DNA of 64,000 bases, taken from NCBI RefSeq assembly GCF_035918015.1, contig NZ_CP109132.1, positions 1,860,001-1,924,000 of the forward strand. The letters run 5' to 3'. This DNA comes from Streptomyces sp. NBC_01754 (lineage in GTDB: Bacteria; Actinomycetota; Actinomycetes; Streptomycetales; Streptomycetaceae). Position numbers and translations under genes: made by a program. A model generated the notes under the pieces. That model was not told the origin of the DNA and searched no databases. It saw only the letters and a program-made list of their open reading frames with translations. Positions 38,379 to 45,886 of the stretch are shown here, one piece after another; position 1 is the stretch's first letter; the number at the start of each line of letters is the position of its first letter.

Positions 38379-38909
38379 TCAGCGCGTCCGCCGCGCCGAC
38401 GGCGGGCCCGCCGGACGATCCAACGCGTACACGGTCACAGGGCTGCCGTGCAGTTCGTCCTCACGGCGCGGCGAGAAGCCGAGGCGCTCAGCCACCTTCA
38501 CCGACGACTCGTTGCCGGGGCGCATGAGAGCGGTGAAGTAGTCGGCGTCGAGCGTGGCGAAACCCCGGTCCACGCACGCTCGGGCTGCCTCGGTCGCATA
38601 ACCGTGCCCCCAGTGCTCCGCCTTGAGGGTCCAGCCCAACTCGACTTCGTCGAGCTGCCGCCAGTACTGCAGTCCGCTTCGGCCGATGAACTCGCCGCTC
38701 GACCGAAGCTCCACGGCGCAGAGTCCGTGACCCCGCTCCGCCCACTGCCGCTCGACTTCGGTGAGCCGTTCCCGTGCCTGCCGGACAGAGAAGGCTCCGA
38801 CGAATCGATTGACCCTCGGATCGGCGTGGAGCTCGACGAAGGCGGCGGCGTCCGAGATCCCAAGCGGTCTCAGGAAGAGCCGGTCCGTCTCGATCCCGTG
38901 TCCGAACAC
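38379..38909 (-). CDS. GNAT family N-acetyltransferase (RimJ/RimL type)
   Basis: A 176-residue acetyltransferase: ETDRLFLRPLGISDAAAFVELHAD, FIGRSGLQYW, VELGWTLKAEHWGHGYATEAARA (acetyl-CoA loop) and NESSVKVAERLGFSPRRED. It resembles RimJ/RimL-like enzymes that acetylate protein N-termini or small amines. The GTG at 38909 follows AGGAGG closely and gives VFGHGIETDRL. A longer start at 38969 is possible but has no RBS. Confidence 0.85.
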   Translation of the reverse strand: MFGHGIETDRLFLRPLGISDAAAFVELHADPRVNRFVGAFSVRQARERLTEVERQWAERGHGLCAVELRSSGEFIGRSGLQYWRQLDEVELGWTLKAEHWGHGYATEAARACVDRGFATLDADYFTALMRPGNESSVKVAERLGFSPRREDELHGSPVTVYALDRPAGPPSARRTR

Positions 38910-39010
38910 GGTCCTCCTCCTCGCCTTCCGGGGTGCGGCCAAGACGTGTTCCGGGCACCCCCGGGACACGCCCTCGCCCTTCGCCTCCGCCTACCCGACG
39001 ATCGGCCCCC

Positions 39011-39343
39011 TCAGCCGTCCAGCAGCGCCTTCGCGGCCCTGATCACCGGCACGCCCACCTCTCCGACCAGTGCCGCGATACCGGAGACGCGCTGCACCAG
39101 GCCGCGCCGGCGCTCCGGGGACGTCTCCTCGGCGATCGAGTCGGCCGCCGTGTCCACCTCGGCCCGGTCGTTCTCGTCCAGGTGCGGGCGCAGCCTCTCG
39201 ATCTCCCGTAGGAGGGCTTCCACCGCGGGCCCACCCGCCTGCGCACCGACGGTCTTGCCACCGGCAACGATGTCACCGGAACCGGAGTGCTCGGCCTTGC
39301 CGATGCTGCCCGCGCCGTACTGTTCGATGTGGTCGCCGCTCAT
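39011..39343 (-). CDS. Small protein sharing the QYGxGSIGKA motif with its upstream neighbour
   Basis: A 110-residue protein of unknown function. Residues 4-25 (HIEQYGAGSIGKAEHSGSGD) repeat the C-terminal end of the upstream gene. The rest is a helical domain with VEALLREIERLRPHLDENDRAEVDTAAD and a hydrophobic end (GIAALVGEVGVPVIRAAKALL). Its ATG overlaps the upstream stop (ATGA), so the two are made together. Similar Gly-rich motifs followed by helical segments occur in actinobacterial proteins around DUF6232. A regulatory or effector-tethering role is conjecture. Confidence 0.6.
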   Translation of the reverse strand: MSGDHIEQYGAGSIGKAEHSGSGDIVAGGKTVGAQAGGPAVEALLREIERLRPHLDENDRAEVDTAADSIAEETSPERRRGLVQRVSGIAALVGEVGVPVIRAAKALLDG

Positions 39344-39837
39344 GATCCCCCGATGTTCCCGCTGCCACTGTGCTGAGCCTTGCCGATGGAGCCCCTGCCG
39401 TACTGCTGGACGAGGTCGCCCTGCACCGCGTGCGCCACGTTGATGATCGTCTGCGCGACCTCGGGGTTGCCGATCGCCTTGGTGATCTCGTAGACCAGCC
39501 CCTGGATCTCGTCCTGCCGCGTGGACCAGATGGCCTCACGCTGGGTGCCGGAGGTGTTGAGGACCAGTCCGTACAGCGGGGGCCGCTGCAAGGCGACGAC
39601 CAGCCTCCAGATCAGAAGGCCCACCACGACGACGAAGACGATGTTTCCCATCGTGTCGAACACAGCGGCGAAGATGCCGCCCACGATGAACCAGATGAAG
39701 CACCGCAGGATGAAGCTCTTCCACACGGCACCCTGGTCGACAGTCAGTTTCCGCTGACCTACGTGGGAGATGTTGCGCAGTGGGTACGCGTCAGCGCCTA
39801 CCCACAACACACCTTCATTGATTGTTACTTGGGCCAC
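39340..39837 (-). CDS. DUF6232-like membrane protein
   Basis: A 165-residue protein. The N-terminal PH-like segment (VTINEGVLWVGADAYPLRNISHVGQRKL) is followed by two membrane helices (about 43-81), a cytoplasmic domain (YGLVLNTSGTQREAIWSTRQDEIQGLVYEI) and the terminal motif VQQYGRGSIGKAQHSGSGN. This order fits DUF6232. It is co-translated with the following small gene, which starts with the same motif. Function unknown. Confidence 0.65.
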   Translation of the reverse strand: MAQVTINEGVLWVGADAYPLRNISHVGQRKLTVDQGAVWKSFILRCFIWFIVGGIFAAVFDTMGNIVFVVVVGLLIWRLVVALQRPPLYGLVLNTSGTQREAIWSTRQDEIQGLVYEITKAIGNPEVAQTIINVAHAVQGDLVQQYGRGSIGKAQHSGSGNIGGS

Positions 39838-40090
39838 CTAAGGACCCTCCTGTCCATGACCGGACGTCGAGGTATGGAGCGTAGCGAAGCAGGTGTGCAC
39901 ACGCAGCTGAAATCGGCCTTTCCGGTGGGCCTGACTCTGCGTTGCGGGCCCTTGGTCCCGTCGGCCCGGCGACGAGCACCTCACCTACCTCAGCCGCGAC
40001 GCAGGACGCACGCGGAAGGCCGTGGGCAACCTCTACGAACCCGTCGCTGCGACAACAGACGCCCACAGGTGGCCCAGGGCCGCTGACACA

Positions 40091-40127
40091 GCTCGGGGCC
40101 GACGGTGTCGCACCGTCGGCCCCGAGC
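40091..40127 (-). terminator. Hairpin terminator of glnA2
   Basis: A perfect 17-bp stem (40091-40107 with 40111-40127) and a 3-nt loop, 35 bp beyond the glnA2 stop. It also separates glnA2 from the DUF6232 pair. I see nothing else in the 324-bp gap 39838-40161 besides the upstream region of the DUF6232 gene. Confidence 0.85.
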
Positions 40128-40161
40128 CATGTGCAAGCGCTGCAACAGCGCAGTCCCTCGC

Positions 40162-41523
40162 CTACAGCACCGGCAGCAGGGCCTTCAGTTCGAAGGCCGT
40201 GACCTCGCTGCGGTACTCCTCCCACTCCTGCTTCTTGTTGCGCAGGAAGAAGTCGAAGACGTGCTCGCCCAGCGTCTCGGCGACCAGCTCGCTCTTCTCC
40301 ATCAGCGCGATCGCCTCGCCCAGGTTCTGCGGCAGTGGCTCGATGCCCATCGCGCGGCGCTCCGCGTCGGAGAGGGCCCAGACGTCGTCGTCGGCGCCGG
40401 CCGGGAGTTCGTAGCCCTCCTCGATGCCCTTGAGGCCCGCGGCGAGCAGGACCGCGTACGTCAGGTAGGGGTTGGCGCCGGAGTCGATGGAGCGGACCTC
40501 GACGCGGGCCGAGCCCGTCTTGCCGGGCTTGTACATCGGGACGCGGATCAGCGCGGAACGGTTGTTGTGGCCCCAGCAGATGTACGAGGGGGCCTCACCG
40601 CCGGCGCCCGCGGAGCGGCTGGAGCCGCCCCAGATGCGCTTGTAGGAGTTGACCCACTGGTTGGTGACGGCGGAGATCTCCGCCGCGTGTGTGAGCAGGC
40701 CCGCGATGAAGGAGCGGCCCACCTTGGAGAGCTGGTACTCGGCGCCCGACTCGTAGAAGGCGTTGCGGTCACCCTCGAAGAGGGAGAGGTGCGTGTGCAT
40801 GCCCGAACCCGGGTACTCCGAGAACGGTTTCGGCATGAAGGTGGCCTGCACGCCCTGCTCCAGCGCGACCTGCTTCATGACCAGGCGGAAGGTCATGATG
40901 TTGTCGGCCGTGGAGAGCGCGTCGGCGTACCGCAGGTCGATCTCCTGCTGGCCGGGGGCACCCTCGTGGTGGCTGAACTCGACCGAGATACCCATGAATT
41001 CGAGCATGGTGATCGCCTGCCGGCGGAAGTCCATGCCGACGTTCTGCGGGGTGTGGTCGAAGTAGCCGGAGCTGTCGGCCGGGGTGGGGCGGGAGCCGTC
41101 GACCGGCTTGTTCTTCAGCAGGAAGAACTCGATCTCGGGGTGGGTGTAGAAGGTGAAGCCCAGGTCCGAGGTCTTGGCGAGGATGCGCTTGAGGACGTAG
41201 CGCGGGTCGGCGAAGGACGGCGAGCCGTCCGGCATCAGGATGTCGCAGAACATCCGGGCGGTCCCCGGGGCCTCCGCGCGCCAGGGCAGGATCTGGAACG
41301 TGCCCGGGTCCGGCTTGGCGATCATGTCGGACTCGTACACCCGGGCGAAGCCCTCGATGGCCGAACCGTCGAAGCCGATGCCCTCGTCGAAGGCCTGCTC
41401 CAGCTCGGCGGGGGCCACGGCGACGGACTTGAGATACCCGAGCACATCGGTGAACCACAGCCGTACGAAGCGGATGTCGCGCTCCTCAAGCGTCCTGAGG
41501 ACGAATTCCTGCTGCTTGTCCAT
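40162..41523 (-). CDS. glnA2: Glutamine synthetase-like enzyme GlnA2
   Basis: A 453-residue member of the type I glutamine synthetase family, the size and linkage (near glnE) of Streptomyces GlnA2. That enzyme has been described as a gamma-glutamylpolyamine synthetase used in polyamine catabolism. Visible are GIGFDGSAIEGFARVYESDM, HPEIEFFLL and EGAPGQQEIDLRYADA (metal sites), GSGMHTHLSLF, and the ATP region around NRSALIRVP and RVEVRS. The adenylylation loop typical of GlnA is not evident. The ATG at 41523 follows AAGGA. A GlnR-like box and a palindrome lie upstream. Confidence 0.9.
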   Translation of the reverse strand: MDKQQEFVLRTLEERDIRFVRLWFTDVLGYLKSVAVAPAELEQAFDEGIGFDGSAIEGFARVYESDMIAKPDPGTFQILPWRAEAPGTARMFCDILMPDGSPSFADPRYVLKRILAKTSDLGFTFYTHPEIEFFLLKNKPVDGSRPTPADSSGYFDHTPQNVGMDFRRQAITMLEFMGISVEFSHHEGAPGQQEIDLRYADALSTADNIMTFRLVMKQVALEQGVQATFMPKPFSEYPGSGMHTHLSLFEGDRNAFYESGAEYQLSKVGRSFIAGLLTHAAEISAVTNQWVNSYKRIWGGSSRSAGAGGEAPSYICWGHNNRSALIRVPMYKPGKTGSARVEVRSIDSGANPYLTYAVLLAAGLKGIEEGYELPAGADDDVWALSDAERRAMGIEPLPQNLGEAIALMEKSELVAETLGEHVFDFFLRNKKQEWEEYRSEVTAFELKALLPVL

Positions 41524-41576
41524 TGCCACATCCTTGCAGTTCAGACGGCCCGTGCACCACCGCCCGGGGTAGGGGG

Positions 41577-41616
41577 GACACTCCAGTGTCACGACCCGGG
41601 ATTTCATCCACATTAC
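41577..41616 (-). promoter_or_regulatory. Candidate nitrogen-control sites upstream of glnA2
   Basis: On the coding strand 41616-41601 reads GTAAT-n6-GAAAT, which matches the Streptomyces GlnR box gTnAc-n6-GaAAc at all but two specified positions. Just downstream, GACACT and AGTGTC (41577-41590) form an inverted repeat around CC, between the box and the start codon. Both lie 50-95 bp before glnA2. Control by GlnR is inference. Confidence 0.4.
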
Positions 41617-41830
41617 GCACTCGGTGCGAGTGGGGGCAGCAGGGTCTTTCCGTTTGGATCGGGACGGATCGGGGAGCTGGGTCCGGGGCCGTGAAACGCG
41701 AGGCGGAGGAGGGTGGAGTGGCGCAGCCACGGCGGTCGCACGGCCGTGCGACGAGGTGGCGTGCCAGGGCGTCCGGGCCCGCCCGAACCGGACGGGAGGC
41801 CCCTTGCCGGCCACTACGATCGGCGCGCGG

Positions 41831-41887
41831 CACGGAAGCAGTACGGAACGGTCGCGCGGTACGGAAGCGGCACAGAACAGTACGGAA
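41831..41887. repeat. Short ACGGAA direct repeats
   Basis: ACGGAA occurs at 41832, 41843, 41861 and 41882, with ACAGAA at 41872. Spacings are 11, 18, 11 and 10 bp. The array is in the 462-bp region between divergent glnA2 and the DUF3105 gene, about 100 bp before the latter. It could be a helically phased regulator site. The rest of the region holds no open frame with coding bias. Confidence 0.4.
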
Positions 41888-41985
41888 GGGGTGCGGGGGC
41901 CTTCCGGGACCCTGTGCACCCGTTGCCCGCGCCTCTGTCCGACCGTTTCCGTCCCTCCCCACTCCTTGGCTGAAGGGCCGACGAC

Positions 41986-42660
41986 ATGAGCTTCGACCGC
42001 AGGACCGATGTGGAGCAGACAGGCGGCGCCGACCGCGCGCGCGGCAGCCGTAACCGTGCCGTCGCCATAGGGGTGAGCGCCGCCGTGGTCGCCGGTCTGC
42101 TCGGGGTCGGCTCGTACATGCTGCTGGAGCAGTCGGAGGCGAAGGAACGGAGCGCGGACTCCTCGGCCCAGGACGCCAAGCAGCCCGGACAGGAGCGGTC
42201 CGCCCCGGCCGCCGGGCCGATCGAGGGTGAGAAGACCTGGGACGCGCAGGAGCTGACCCGCCACCATGTCACCACCGACGTGGCGTACCCGATGGAGCCT
42301 CCGGTGGGCGGCGACCACAACCCCGCCTGGCTCAACTGCGACGGGGTCGTGTACGAGAAGGCCGTCCCGAACGTCAACGCCGTGCACGCCCTGGAGCACG
42401 GGGCGGTGTGGGTGACGTACAACGGCAAGGCGGCCGACGCCGACGTGCGGAAGCTGGCGTCCCGGGTCGAGAGCACCCCGTACTCGCTGATGAGCCCCTA
42501 CGAGGGCCAGGCCGGGCCGATCATGCTGACCGCCTGGGGCAAGCAGGTCACGGTGGACGGTGCGGACGACCGGCGGGTGGCGCAGTTCTTCGCGAAGTAC
42601 GTCCAGGGCGCCCAGACGCCCGAGCCCGGGGCGCCCTGCACCGGCGGGGTCGACGGATGA
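41986..42660 (+). CDS. DUF3105 membrane-anchored protein
   Basis: A 224-residue protein. A short basic cytoplasmic tail and one membrane helix (about 26-46, VAIGVSAAVVAGLLGVGSYML) are followed by the DUF3105 domain: YPMEPPVGGDHNPAWLNCDGVVY, VHALEHGAVWVTY, MLTAWGKQVTVD. HxLEHG is the hallmark histidine motif and may bind metal. Its stop overlaps the start of the DUF305 gene (ATGA). The DUF3105-DUF305 pair is common in actinobacteria and has been linked with metal or copper handling. That link is not proven here. Confidence 0.88.
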   Translation: MSFDRRTDVEQTGGADRARGSRNRAVAIGVSAAVVAGLLGVGSYMLLEQSEAKERSADSSAQDAKQPGQERSAPAAGPIEGEKTWDAQELTRHHVTTDVAYPMEPPVGGDHNPAWLNCDGVVYEKAVPNVNAVHALEHGAVWVTYNGKAADADVRKLASRVESTPYSLMSPYEGQAGPIMLTAWGKQVTVDGADDRRVAQFFAKYVQGAQTPEPGAPCTGGVDG

Positions 42661-43367
42661 GGCCGCGGCGCTTGCGGCGCACGCAGTGGCTGGCGGGCTC
42701 GGCCGTGGCACTCGCCCTGCTGTGCGCGGGGGCCGCGACGGTCGCCACGGCCCGGGGCGGCGGCTCCGAGCCGGCCGCGGTGTCCGCCCCTGCCCCGCGT
42801 ACGCCGTCGGCCGATTCGGCGGACGCGGGCTTCGCCCGGGAGATGGCCGTCCACCACCAGCAGGCGGTGGAGATGTCGTTCGTCGTGCGTGACCGTACGA
42901 CGGACGAGGACGTGCGGCGTCTCGCGTACGACATCGCCAACACGCAGGCCAACCAGCGGGGCATGCTGCTCGGCTGGCTGGACCTGTGGGAGCTGCCGAA
43001 GACGGCGCCCGACGGGCAGGAGCCGATGGCGTGGATGTCCGGCCACGAAGACCATGGCGGTCCTGAAGGCCACGGCGGCGGGACCGCCGGGTTCGAGGCC
43101 CGTGACGGGGCCCTGATGCCCGGTATGGCGACCAGGACCGAGATGAGGCAGCTCGGCGCGGCCGAGGGCAGGAAGGCCGAGGTCCTCTTCCTCCAGCTGA
43201 TGACCGACCATCACCAGGGTGGCGTGGTCATGGCCGAGGGATGCGCCGGGCTGTGCGCGGTCCCGGCCGAGAAGCGGCTGGCCCAAGGCATGGTGGAGGC
43301 GCAGCGGTCCGAGCTGGACCTGATGGCGGACATGCTGGCCGAGCGGGGGTCGGCTCCCCGTCCGTGA
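42657..43367 (+). CDS. DUF305 secreted or membrane-anchored protein
   Basis: A 236-residue protein with an N-terminal hydrophobic anchor or signal (about 11-33). The two halves of the DUF305 four-helix (ferritin-like) fold are marked by FAREMAVHHQQAVEMS and LMTDHHQGGVVMAE, each with paired histidines. A His/Gly-rich loop (GHEDHGGPEGHGGG) lies between and could bind metal. It is translationally coupled to the DUF3105 gene. Confidence 0.9.
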   Translation: MRPRRLRRTQWLAGSAVALALLCAGAATVATARGGGSEPAAVSAPAPRTPSADSADAGFAREMAVHHQQAVEMSFVVRDRTTDEDVRRLAYDIANTQANQRGMLLGWLDLWELPKTAPDGQEPMAWMSGHEDHGGPEGHGGGTAGFEARDGALMPGMATRTEMRQLGAAEGRKAEVLFLQLMTDHHQGGVVMAEGCAGLCAVPAEKRLAQGMVEAQRSELDLMADMLAERGSAPRP

Positions 43368-43388
43368 ACCCCGGGCCCGCGGCGCGCA

Positions 43389-43440
43389 CACCCGTGCGGG
43401 TGAATACGTCCGGACTGTACGGCGTACACCCGTGCGGGTG
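43389..43440. promoter_or_regulatory. Two identical CACCCG-TG-CGGGTG inverted repeats
   Basis: The 14-bp element CACCCGTGCGGGTG occurs twice, at 43389-43402 and 43427-43440, with the flanks ACA and A/GTGAA also similar. GTACGGCGTAC lies between them. They stand after the DUF305 gene and 92 bp before the CBS gene. Two identical sites suggest a dimeric regulator acting on the CBS gene. Confidence 0.45.
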
Positions 43441-43531
43441 AAGCTCAGCGGTGGCGGACGCCGGGCGGGGCCGCGAGAATGGATGGACTCGGGGTCGTAC
43501 GGCATGCCCACCGGCACGCAGGAGGAGTTCC

Positions 43532-43957
43532 ATGACCACCGCCAAGGACATCATGAGCACCGGGACCCAGTGGATCCCGGCCCACGAGACACTCGACCGC
43601 GCGGCGCAGATGATGCGGGACCACAAGGTGGGCGCTCTGCCCGTCTCCGCCAACGGTGAGCAGGACCGGATGGTCGGCATCATCACCGACCGCGACATCG
43701 TGATCAAGTGCGTGGCGGCCGGGCACGATCCGTCGCAGGTGACGGCGGGCGCGCTCTGCGACGGCACCCCCCGCTGGATCGACGCCGCGGCCGAGGTGGA
43801 GGCGGTGCTGAACGAGATGCAGAACCACCGCATCCGCCGGCTCCCGGTCATCGAGGACAAGAAGCTCATCGGAATGATCAGCGAGGCCGATCTGGCCAGG
43901 CATCTCACGGACGAGCAGATCGCCGGCTGGGCGGAGCGGGTCTACACCTACACCTGA
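43532..43957 (+). CDS. CBS domain-pair protein
   Basis: A 141-residue cytoplasmic protein made of two CBS motifs (about 7-65, AKDIMSTGTQWIPAHETLDRAAQMM, and 75-135, ALCDGTPRWIDAAAEVEAVL to LIGMISEADLARHL). Such stand-alone pairs bind adenine nucleotides such as ATP, AMP or SAM and act as energy sensors. GGAGGAG precedes the ATG. A hairpin follows, so it is probably a single-gene unit. Confidence 0.92.
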   Translation: MTTAKDIMSTGTQWIPAHETLDRAAQMMRDHKVGALPVSANGEQDRMVGIITDRDIVIKCVAAGHDPSQVTAGALCDGTPRWIDAAAEVEAVLNEMQNHRIRRLPVIEDKKLIGMISEADLARHLTDEQIAGWAERVYTYT

Positions 43958-43978
43958 CTCCCCGCCCGGACCGCTTCC

Positions 43979-44030
43979 CGGCCCGGTGTCCCGCGCACAC
44001 GACCGGTGCGTTCGAGGGGACACCGGGCCG
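43979..44030 (+). terminator. Hairpin terminator of the CBS gene
   Basis: Perfect 14-bp arms (43979-43992 and 44017-44030) with a 24-nt loop, beginning 22 bp after the CBS gene stop. Confidence 0.65.
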
Positions 44031-44058
44031 TCGCTGTTCCGAGGCGGTTCGGGACACT

Positions 44059-44143
44059 CTCGCTGCGTCGTGGGGACGCACTCGCTGCGTTTCGGGACGT
44101 ATTCGCTTCGTTTCGGGACGCTTTCGCGGCGACTTCGGGGCGT
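44059..44143. repeat. 21-bp tandem repeats upstream of the multicopper oxidase
   Basis: Four adjacent imperfect copies of a 21-22-bp unit (44059-44080, 44081-44101, 44102-44122, 44123-44143). Consensus is TTCGCTGCGTTTCGGGACGCT, with partial copies on both sides. The best match is between the second and third copies. The block ends 44 bp before the multicopper oxidase start. A period of 21 bp is two helical turns. Confidence 0.75.
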
Positions 44144-44187
44144 TTCGGGGCCGTACTCCCCTACCTCACGGGAGTACGGTGCGCAAT

Positions 44188-45807
44188 ATGTCTGAAATGC
44201 CCAATCGCCGCACCGTGCTCGGCGCAGGTATCGCCCTGGCGGGGACGACTGCCCTGGCCTCCCGGGTCCACGCCGCTCCCCTGCCCCCGCCCGCGGCCCC
44301 TCGGGGCGCCGCCGCCGGCGACGACACCTACGTCGCCCCGGACGGGCCCGAGGTCGTGGCCAGGGAGGCCGAGCGGGGCGCGGGTCCCCTGCGGGAGGTC
44401 TCGCTCACCGCCATCGCCACGCGCCTCGAACTGGGGAACGGCGTCACCGTCCCCACCTGGGCGTACGGGGACCGGCTGCCCGGTGAGGCGGTGCGGGTCA
44501 CGGCGGGCGACACCCTGGAACTGACGCTCGCCAACCACCTGCCCCAGTCGACCTCGATGCACTGGCACGGCCTGTCCCTGCGCAACGACATGGACGGGGT
44601 GCCCGGGCTGACCCAGCGGCCGATCGAGCCGGGCGCGGAGTTCACGTACCGCTTCGCGGTCACGCACCCGGGGACGTACTGGCTGCACCCGCACACGGGC
44701 GTCCAACTGGACCGCGGGCTGTACGCGCCGCTCATCGTCGACGACCCGAAGGAACCGCTCGCGTACGACCAGGAGTGGGTGGTCGTCCTCGACGACTGGC
44801 TCGACGGGGTGGACGGTTCCACGCCCGACGCGGTCCTGGACGAGCTCACCCACGGCGCGGGGAGCAGCCACGACGCGTCGGGGGACGCCCCGGCCGCCGT
44901 CCCCGCGAACAGCGGAGGCAGCGGGAAGGGGACGAAGGACGCGAAGGGTGCGAAGAGCGCGCCCTCGCGCCTGCTGGACGCCTCCGACAGCGAACTGCTC
45001 GGCGGCCACGCGGGCGATGTCGACTACCCGCACTACCTGGTGAACGGCCGTACGGCGGCGGCGCCCCAGGTCTTCGAGGCACGGCCCGGCGACCGGATCC
45101 GGCTGCGCGTGATCAACGCGGGCGGGGAGACCGCGTTCCGGCTGGCGCTCGGCGGCCACCGGATGACCGTGACGCACTCCGACGGCTTCCCGGTCCGGCA
45201 CACCGAGACCGACGCCCTGCTGCTGGGGATGGGCGAACGCTACGACGTGCTGGTCACCGCCGGGGACGGGGTGTTCCCGCTGACCGCGCTCGCCGAGGGC
45301 AAGGGAGCGTCCGCGCCGGCGGTGCTGCGGACGGGCTCGGGAGCGCTGCCGCCGGCCACCGTACGGCCGAAGGAACTGGACGGCCAGGTGCTCACGGCCG
45401 ACCGGCTGACCGCCGACGCGTCGGTGGCGCTCACCGCGCGAGAGCCCGACCGGACCATTCCGATGACGCTGACCGGTTCCATGGCCGCGTACGACTGGGC
45501 CTTCGACCGGAAGCCCTACGACCCGGCGGCGCGGGTGCCCGTGAAGGCCGGTGAGCGCGTCCGGCTGACCTTCACCAACCGCACCCCGATGTGGCATCCG
45601 GTGCATCTGCACGGCCACACCTTCGCCCTGGCCGGCAAGGACGGCGAGGTGGAGGCCGGGGCCCGCAAGGACACCGCGGTGGTCCTGCCCGGCCGCTCGC
45701 TGGCGGTCGACTTCGACGCGGACAACCCGGGGCTGTGGATGCTGCACTGCCACAACGTCTATCACGCCGAGGCGGGCATGATGACGGTCCTCGGCTACCT
45801 GCGCTGA
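44188..45807 (+). CDS. Tat-exported multicopper oxidase
   Basis: A 539-residue secreted oxidase. The N-terminus has a twin-arginine signal (NRRTVLGAGIALAGTTALA). All four copper motifs are present: HWHG (125-128), HPHTG (167-171), HPVHLHGH (470-477) and HCHNVYHAEAGM (520-531, with type 1 ligands C521, H526, M531). It couples oxidation of a substrate, perhaps Cu(I) or a phenol, to reduction of oxygen. A low-complexity Ser/Gly/Lys/Ala insertion of about 60 residues (around 225-270) interrupts the middle domain. The ATG at 44188 is the first that gives a full signal. Confidence 0.93.
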   Translation: MSEMPNRRTVLGAGIALAGTTALASRVHAAPLPPPAAPRGAAAGDDTYVAPDGPEVVAREAERGAGPLREVSLTAIATRLELGNGVTVPTWAYGDRLPGEAVRVTAGDTLELTLANHLPQSTSMHWHGLSLRNDMDGVPGLTQRPIEPGAEFTYRFAVTHPGTYWLHPHTGVQLDRGLYAPLIVDDPKEPLAYDQEWVVVLDDWLDGVDGSTPDAVLDELTHGAGSSHDASGDAPAAVPANSGGSGKGTKDAKGAKSAPSRLLDASDSELLGGHAGDVDYPHYLVNGRTAAAPQVFEARPGDRIRLRVINAGGETAFRLALGGHRMTVTHSDGFPVRHTETDALLLGMGERYDVLVTAGDGVFPLTALAEGKGASAPAVLRTGSGALPPATVRPKELDGQVLTADRLTADASVALTAREPDRTIPMTLTGSMAAYDWAFDRKPYDPAARVPVKAGERVRLTFTNRTPMWHPVHLHGHTFALAGKDGEVEAGARKDTAVVLPGRSLAVDFDADNPGLWMLHCHNVYHAEAGMMTVLGYLR

Positions 45808-45814
45808 TCTGCGA

Positions 45815-45851
45815 CTGGCGGGCTCCCGGAGGTGATCCGGCGGCCCGCCAG
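45815..45851 (+). terminator. Hairpin terminator after the multicopper oxidase
   Basis: CTGGCGGGC at 45815-45823 pairs with GCCCGCCAG at 45843-45851. It starts 8 bp past the stop and ends 35 bp before nadE. Confidence 0.55.
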
Positions 45852-45886
45852 GACATTGTGTCAATAAGACGATTACACTGGGAATC

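Noticed and set aside
44059..44143. CRISPR array or IS end before the multicopper oxidase
   Set aside because: Repeats are directly adjacent with no unique spacers, and there is no transposase or target duplication nearby.
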